Shown piece after piece: positions 59,285-64,000 of a stretch of 64,000 nucleotides of DNA. Location: positions 34,361-98,360 of the forward strand of contig CAIWXQ010000029.1 of the NCBI GenBank assembly GCA_903916675.1, written 5' to 3'. Positions within the stretch are counted from its first letter, which is position 1, and each line of letters opens with the position of its first letter. The notes under the pieces are model-generated. The model had not been told where the DNA came from and did not search any database. It saw only the letters and a list, made by a program, of their open reading frames with translations. This stretch comes from an uncultured bacterium. GTDB lineage: Bacteria; Verrucomicrobiota; Kiritimatiellia; RFP12; CAIWXQ01. A program made the position numbers and the translations under genes.

Positions 59285-62206
59285 TCACTGCCCCCGCAGC
59301 GCAGCAGCCACGTCGCCAGCAGCACGGTAGAGCTGTTCGGTCTGCGCATCCCACATTTCCTGGTTGAAGAGATGTCCGTACTCCCCGCCGTTCTCGCCAA
59401 AGAAAACCGAGCAAAAATTGAGCATGCGTGTCCGGCTGTTGCAGAGCTTCTCGCACCGGGCGGCCAGTTCCGGATTCAGCCGGGCCTTCTGCGCGGCATT
59501 CAGAAGGGCGTTCTGAACAACGACGCGCGCCTCAGCCTCCTGGTGGGACTCCCGCAGCAGCTGCGTGCGACAGGTGTGCGTCGGCCCATTCCGCCCTGCG
59601 CCGAGCAGGCTCCGCAGGGTGCACTCCATGCTCAACGACCCCCAGGACAAATACTGCGCGTCCAGCTGCTTCGCCTTGGCGGCTGGCGTAAGCGACACCG
59701 GCCAGAAATCCGCGCCCATTTGCCCGAAGCCGCAAAAATCCCCGAACTCAGGGATCAGCTCACCGCCGTGGTTGCCGAGCAGCGTGCTTTCGCAGAAGAG
59801 GCGGAAGATCGAAAGTTCGCCGTTCTCGCCGACATTGATCTGCGCCTTGGCCCGCGGCGCCGCCACGAAAAAGAGGTCCTTGGCCAAGCTCCGCCAGGCA
59901 TAATGCGGCGTGCCCTCGTCGGGGCTCCAGAAGACCGCCAGCGGCGCGCCGAGCGCCCAGCACATGCGGCCGACGTCGGCCCCGGCGGTCGCATTGCCTT
60001 TACGTTTTTTGGACCAGTGCGTGTACTCCCACCACCGCACTCCCGGAATGATGGCGTTGAGGTCGCCGATTGTCTCCGGCAGGACCTGGTTCTGGACCAC
60101 AAAACCATACATCATCGACCCGGCCATGCCTCGTTTTTGCAGCCGGTCGCGCAGCCCTTCGATTGCCGGGCGCCAGAATGTCCGTGCCTCGGGCGTACCC
60201 CAGGCCGGGGCCGCCATTTCGCCCACCGCCTTGGTGCCCGGATCCAGCGTGGTGACCGATGGCGGGTTGCGTGGTTTCCCGGAATACCACAAGGCCTCGC
60301 CAAGGGAGCCGTCGGAGACGGCCAGACAGGTTGAGGCCACGTTCCACCGGTGCGTTACGGCCAGATCCAGATACCTCTCCGCGATGCTGAAGTCAGGCTG
60401 GCAGACACCGTTTGCCGTTTTGGTCCAGCGCACCATGGATTGCGTATTGCCCAGCATGGTCCTGGTGATGAGCGGGATATAGAGCTCGCGGTTGCCGAGC
60501 TGGCCCAGGAGAGTGAACACGCGATCCAGCAACTTCCAATGTGCCTCGGACCAGAGCGGCACGCCGTATTGCAGGGCCACGGAATCGGGCGATTCGACCA
60601 GCCCGGCATAGGTCGTGAACTGACTGGGGTCCGGACAGACCCAGTCGCTGACAACCCTCAGTTCGAGCGGTACGATCACCGGCTTTTCGCCTTCCGCATT
60701 GATGGTCACTGTTCCGGTGTAGGTTCCGGCCTTTGCCTCCTTGGGAACCTGGAACGTCAGCCAGACGGGCTGGACCACGCCCGCCATGGGCCCCATGGAC
60801 TGGCTCTGCGTCCACCACGGCGACTTGGTCAACGGTTCCAAGGTCGCTGGCGGATCCGGATCCAGGACATCGTACTGCCTGTCGAAGTTGTTCCACCGGG
60901 CATATCCGACGCCTGTGGCCGCTGCCGGAATCGTGCCGGCGCTCCCCCGGAGATCGCTGACCGTGGCTCGCAAGCCCTTGATGGATGTCCGAGAGCCGGT
61001 CACCACCTGCGCGGAACAGGTGCCGTTCCGCACGCCGCGGACCCGGATGGTGCCATTGGATTCGGTCGGATCGCCGTACTGCGTTGGCAGAACGCGTTTG
61101 AACACGGACTCCTGCCACACCTGGAAGCCCGGGGGGCGCGCTAGATTCGCCACGATGCCCGAGGCACCGGACGGCGTCGAGAGCCGGATGTCCTCGAACA
61201 TCGCGTGGTTCCACCAGATTCCCGGTGTGCTTCTCCCCATGTACTTGAGGTGGACCGCGTAGTTGGCGGTCAGCGTCTTTGCCGTATCATTGTTATTCGC
61301 AATGGCACGCACCATGATTTCGCGGGCCGGGGCGCGATGAACTTCCAGTGCCAGCACGTTGACACCCTTGCGCAGCGCCAAGGCTGGCACCTGAATCTCC
61401 AAGCGACGGCAGCGCTTCTGGAAGCGTGCAAGCACTTCCCGGTCCTTCAACCCGAAGTCGTAGGATTTCGGCGGAACCTGCGCGGCCCATTCACACGAGT
61501 AGACATACGAGGAGTAGTCCGCCTGCCCGCCGGAGCGCTCGAAGATCAACTTGCCGTCCGGACCGACGTAGACTTCCTCAGGGTACACCTCTGCCAATGT
61601 CTCTGGCGTCATTTTCCCGTCTGGCAGGAAGGCCCGGCCAATCTCCTTGCCATTCAGGTAGGCCACGATGCCTCCCCGGAAGCCGACTGACAAAAAAAGT
61701 TTTGAAACGCTGCCAAGGTCGTTCACCGTGAATTTGCCTCTCAGGCAGACAAGCGCAACGCCATGCCACCCCTCGGTCATGGGCCCTTCATTTCGGACCC
61801 AGTTGTGATCGTCGAAATCCGGCTCCCGCCAGGACTCCGGCGGCCATGGGGAGCCCTGCCCTTCGGGTGCCTTGCGGAGATCGAAGACAGATTTGCCGTT
61901 CGCATCCTTGACAGGCACACCCTTGGCCGTGCGACTGGTCACAGGAAGGACCGTATCGGCACAGAACAACCCGCCCGAATCCAATTGGATGATTTCGGGT
62001 TGCCAGGTCTCCCAATATCGCCAGATGGTGTGGACGGCATCCGGAACCGCAGCCCTGCAATCACCGGGGACCTTTGATTCCAACTGAAGGATCGCCACGC
62101 CCGTAGCCGGGGACGGTGCCTTTCCGCCAGCCGGCGCATCGGCGGCCTGTCCCGAAAGACACGCAAGCAGCAGAGTGGCTGTAATCAAAGACAATTTAGA
62201 CGGCAT
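59285..62206 (-). CDS. Large secreted glycoside-hydrolase-like protein (GH123-like plan)
   Basis: The product has 973 residues from the ATG at 62206, with a signal peptide (LSLITATLLLACLSGQAADA). An N-terminal beta-sandwich looks carbohydrate-binding (LFLSVGFRGGIVAYLNGKEI). A second beta-domain (KEAKAGTYTGTVTINAEGEK; VIVPLELRVVSDW) is of the kind that precedes the barrel in GH123-like proteins. The barrel begins near VALQYGVPLWSEAHWKLLDR and ends with VRWWEYTHWSKKR, LGAPLAVFWSPDEGTPHYAW and ISIFRLFCE-type strings (ELSIFRLFCESTLLGNHGGE). The acidic pair WSPDEG may be catalytic, but the GH123 Asp-Glu signature is not clearly seen. Target polysaccharide unknown. Confidence 0.7.
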   Translation of the reverse strand: MPSKLSLITATLLLACLSGQAADAPAGGKAPSPATGVAILQLESKVPGDCRAAVPDAVHTIWRYWETWQPEIIQLDSGGLFCADTVLPVTSRTAKGVPVKDANGKSVFDLRKAPEGQGSPWPPESWREPDFDDHNWVRNEGPMTEGWHGVALVCLRGKFTVNDLGSVSKLFLSVGFRGGIVAYLNGKEIGRAFLPDGKMTPETLAEVYPEEVYVGPDGKLIFERSGGQADYSSYVYSCEWAAQVPPKSYDFGLKDREVLARFQKRCRRLEIQVPALALRKGVNVLALEVHRAPAREIMVRAIANNNDTAKTLTANYAVHLKYMGRSTPGIWWNHAMFEDIRLSTPSGASGIVANLARPPGFQVWQESVFKRVLPTQYGDPTESNGTIRVRGVRNGTCSAQVVTGSRTSIKGLRATVSDLRGSAGTIPAAATGVGYARWNNFDRQYDVLDPDPPATLEPLTKSPWWTQSQSMGPMAGVVQPVWLTFQVPKEAKAGTYTGTVTINAEGEKPVIVPLELRVVSDWVCPDPSQFTTYAGLVESPDSVALQYGVPLWSEAHWKLLDRVFTLLGQLGNRELYIPLITRTMLGNTQSMVRWTKTANGVCQPDFSIAERYLDLAVTHRWNVASTCLAVSDGSLGEALWYSGKPRNPPSVTTLDPGTKAVGEMAAPAWGTPEARTFWRPAIEGLRDRLQKRGMAGSMMYGFVVQNQVLPETIGDLNAIIPGVRWWEYTHWSKKRKGNATAGADVGRMCWALGAPLAVFWSPDEGTPHYAWRSLAKDLFFVAAPRAKAQINVGENGELSIFRLFCESTLLGNHGGELIPEFGDFCGFGQMGADFWPVSLTPAAKAKQLDAQYLSWGSLSMECTLRSLLGAGRNGPTHTCRTQLLRESHQEAEARVVVQNALLNAAQKARLNPELAARCEKLCNSRTRMLNFCSVFFGENGGEYGHLFNQEMWDAQTEQLYRAAGDVAAALRGQ

Positions 62207-62250
62207 GGAGTTCACCGTTGTTGGTTTGACCGCGGTTGCCGGTTGTCCGC

Positions 62251-63726
62251 TTACACGATCAGCGGCAGATTGCGCCACTTGTGCAGCGCCCGGGCAAAGG
62301 CGGCGTTGTCATCGATGTTGCGCACAAGCGCGTTCCAGGACTTCTTGTTCGGCGTCAGTTCGAAGAAGATGATCGTGCAGGCGAGCCTCTGGTCGGCAAA
62401 GCGCGCGGCCAGCCGGCGCTGCATTTCGAGACCGACGCCGCCCTGCAGCACGCGCCCCGAGAGAAACCAGAGGTCGGGCGTGACGCGCGCCGCGCGCCAG
62501 ATCGACTCCTGGCCGGCGTCCTCGACACGGCCGCCCTTGACCAGGTCAAAAACCTGATCGTCAAGGCGCACGGCGTCGCCCAGTCGCTGTGCCTGCGTGG
62601 CAGGCGTGAAGACCGGCAGCCGGTTCACGCCCAGCCGCAGCGCGGCACGCTCCAGTTCGCGCAGAGTCGCCGGCGGATGCGCGCCGAGCAACCCGCCGAG
62701 CCAGGAAAAGAGGCGGCGGCAGCCGTCAGCATCGAGCAGGTGAACACGGTCGCCCATGTCGGTCAGAATACGTTCGGCGTCCGTGGCCCATCGGTTAGGC
62801 CGCAACGAGACGCAGACCGGGGCCAGTCCAGCCAGGGTGACTGTCGGCGCGGGCGGACCCGGATCGCGCTGTTCGTCGCGCGCCCGGCAGTCAAACACGT
62901 ACAGCCGGCCGCCTCGGTTCACGACCAGATCCAGAACCGTCTCGGCGTGTTTCGGGCCGGTCAGCAAGACCTTGAGGTTAACCCGGATGTTGCGCACGCC
63001 CATGGCCAGGAGCGAGGCAGCGACGAAATCGGCGAAGTGAAACTCCTCCAGCCGGCCGAGGCGGTTGAGGGCTGTCGCGTACATCCGGCTCCAGTCCCAG
63101 TTGCAACTCCCCCCGGCGGTCACGATCCGGCCGAGTTCCTCCGGAGACAGCGCTTCCGGCACGCGGCTCTCGCGCAGACGAATCTCGGACACCTCTGCGG
63201 CGAGCAACTCGATCAGCTCCGTCACGGGGAGCGAGTCGGTCACATCCGCGGGGATCGCGACATGAGGCGCGGCCGCCTCAAGCTGGCCCGCGGCAACCGG
63301 CAGCAGCGACTGCCAGCGCCCGTCGGATTCACGGTAGAACGCACCAAACGCCTTGTCCGTGGCGAGGATCCGGGCGATACCGCCAAGCATGGCGCGAGTG
63401 GCACCGGTGGCGTCGATGACCCAGCGGGAAACGTCCGGGCGAAACCGCCGCCAATCCGCGATACGCTCCGCCATTTTGGCAGCGCTGGCAGCGCCGGGCT
63501 CGCCGGGAAGCACCACGCGGAGGGACGGCCATCGGCGCGAGCAGAATCGACGCAGGCGGTCGGCCGGCTGGGCGGAGAGCGGATCAACGGTCTGATAGAT
63601 AAACAGGCCGTCCAGCCGTTCGCGTTCCTGGAAATACGCGATGCTCTGCAGCGTACTCCAGAGGTCCTCGTGAGCAAACACCACCAGCGCGGTGGGCGCA
63701 TGCGTCGTCTGTCCGGCTGAGTCCAT
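62251..63726 (-). CDS. Stand-alone CARF-like protein with a PD-(D/E)xK-like C-terminal domain
   Basis: The product has 491 residues from the ATG at 63726 (GGGGA 9 nt upstream); the frame is open to 63894. Residues 10-145 resemble the CARF (DUF1887/Card1-Can2) Rossmann domain: TALVVFAHEDLWSTLQSIAY at the start, and VIDATGATRAMLGGIARILA near residue 104 in place of the usual T-GG-TK-M ligand loop. Residues about 215-285 look like the restriction-type nuclease of Card1/Can2: NRGGRLYVFDCRARDE with Asp266, Asp279 and Arg281 where the family has D, E and K. E262 could add an acid. Whether it cuts nucleic acid is open. Cyclic-oligoadenylate sensing is expected for CARF, but no CRISPR or cyclase gene is nearby. 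Confidence 0.55.
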   Translation of the reverse strand: MDSAGQTTHAPTALVVFAHEDLWSTLQSIAYFQERERLDGLFIYQTVDPLSAQPADRLRRFCSRRWPSLRVVLPGEPGAASAAKMAERIADWRRFRPDVSRWVIDATGATRAMLGGIARILATDKAFGAFYRESDGRWQSLLPVAAGQLEAAAPHVAIPADVTDSLPVTELIELLAAEVSEIRLRESRVPEALSPEELGRIVTAGGSCNWDWSRMYATALNRLGRLEEFHFADFVAASLLAMGVRNIRVNLKVLLTGPKHAETVLDLVVNRGGRLYVFDCRARDEQRDPGPPAPTVTLAGLAPVCVSLRPNRWATDAERILTDMGDRVHLLDADGCRRLFSWLGGLLGAHPPATLRELERAALRLGVNRLPVFTPATQAQRLGDAVRLDDQVFDLVKGGRVEDAGQESIWRAARVTPDLWFLSGRVLQGGVGLEMQRRLAARFADQRLACTIIFFELTPNKKSWNALVRNIDDNAAFARALHKWRNLPLIV

Positions 63727-63850
63727 GTTGTCAAAATCCCCATCCTGCGGGGAACGAAACCCGCAGCGTGGGGAGAATAACATAGCCAAACGCCTGCGGG
63801 GGACAATAAATGCCGGACGGAGGCGAACAAAAGGCGAGCCCACCCTACCT

Positions 63851-63924
63851 GGCGTCGGAGTCGGCGTCGGTATCGAGGTCGAGCATTCAATCAATTGCGA
63901 TACCGATAGCGACCCTGACCCCGA
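63851..63924. repeat. Self-complementary word element (GTCGG/GGTATCG)
   Basis: GGCGTCGGAGTCGGCGTCGG followed by TATCGAGGTCGAG on the left matches the reverse complement of CGATACCGATAGCGACCCTG then ACCCCGA on the right, with a 6-bp rhythm. A related one-armed string, ATCGGGATCAGGATCGAAGA, is at 59243-59262. Confidence 0.55.
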
Positions 63925-64000
63925 AAATATTCATGGCTCTTGGCGAAGCCCGGTTGCTTAGACACTTTTCCGGCACTATCAACTGGCGGAGAGGGAGGGA
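63925..64000. other. End of window, no supported feature
   Basis: AT-richer flank of the word element with no start or coding pattern. Confidence 0.4.

Noticed and set aside
62236..63720. 494-codon plus-strand ORF
   Set aside because: Antisense to the CARF-like gene; arginine/glutamine-rich composition typical of a shadow.

Overview
The window is GC-rich bacterial DNA with dense, often overlapping genes. The mix of secreted parallel beta-helix proteins, a PQQ-type beta-propeller protein opening with DWPQWRGPDRDG, Gfo/Idh oxidoreductases, UroD-fold paralogues, a GH123-like secreted protein, an RhaI-type L-rhamnose operon and a GldAFG plus MoxR/Bat cluster suggests a polysaccharide-degrading member of the PVC group (Verrucomicrobiota, Lentisphaerota or Kiritimatiellota). 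This is inference from gene content; there is no rRNA or marker gene. I saw no tRNA, rRNA, CRISPR array or intact transposase.

Region 1 (1-13.9 kb) is accessory and mostly on the minus strand. It holds a partial PQQ-propeller gene and decayed transposase pieces (ISL3-like and IS91-like). It also holds an AT-rich beta-helix lipoprotein that looks foreign, a Gfo/Idh + beta-helix + unknown-protein operon, a serine hydrolase and a cupin. Through it runs a repeated segment of about 650 bp. Each copy carries the 3' end of a membrane/coiled-coil gene (intact at 13025-13834) plus a leader that ends at the start of a different gene. Inside the leader an 82-nt hairpin-rich core is identical in both copies while its flanks have diverged.

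Region 2 (14-18.2 kb) has a nucleotide-sugar dehydrogenase and a GT4 glycosyltransferase (cell-surface polysaccharide), a lone trpA and a membrane-anchored alpha-crystallin-like protein. Region 3 (18.5-21.3 kb) is a histidine kinase / NtrC-type regulator pair.

Region 4 (21.4-34.0 kb) is one long plus-strand sugar operon: rhaI, a DeoR-type regulator, a fused E1 alpha-beta and an E2 of a 2-oxoacid dehydrogenase, a PHP protein, a long zinc dehydrogenase, an SrlD-like SDR, a class II aldolase, rhaB and a UroD-fold protein. A TTGACA-17-TATATT promoter followed directly by three 10-bp repeats precedes it, probably the DeoR operator.

Region 5 (34.3-49.5 kb) is a GldA/F/G-type ABC system with a DUF4340 protein, followed by MoxR-DUF58-BatA-Bat(B/C)-BatD-BatE-like envelope-stress genes. 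All four non-overlapping gaps from MoxR to the second VWA gene contain short repeated-word elements, two of them clear dyads.

Region 6 (49.6-64 kb) is mixed: GtrA, Nif3-like, a B12/radical-SAM protein, an Fe-S aldo/keto reductase, a UroD-family protein, a 3-hydroxyacyl-CoA dehydrogenase, a YdjM-like membrane protein, SrkA and RidA, a large GH123-like secreted protein, and a stand-alone CARF-like protein with a degenerate PD-(D/E)xK-like centre.

The strongest candidates for something undescribed are the tail-plus-leader repeats with their invariant hairpin core, the self-complementary repeated-word intergenic elements, and the CARF-like protein without CRISPR neighbours.
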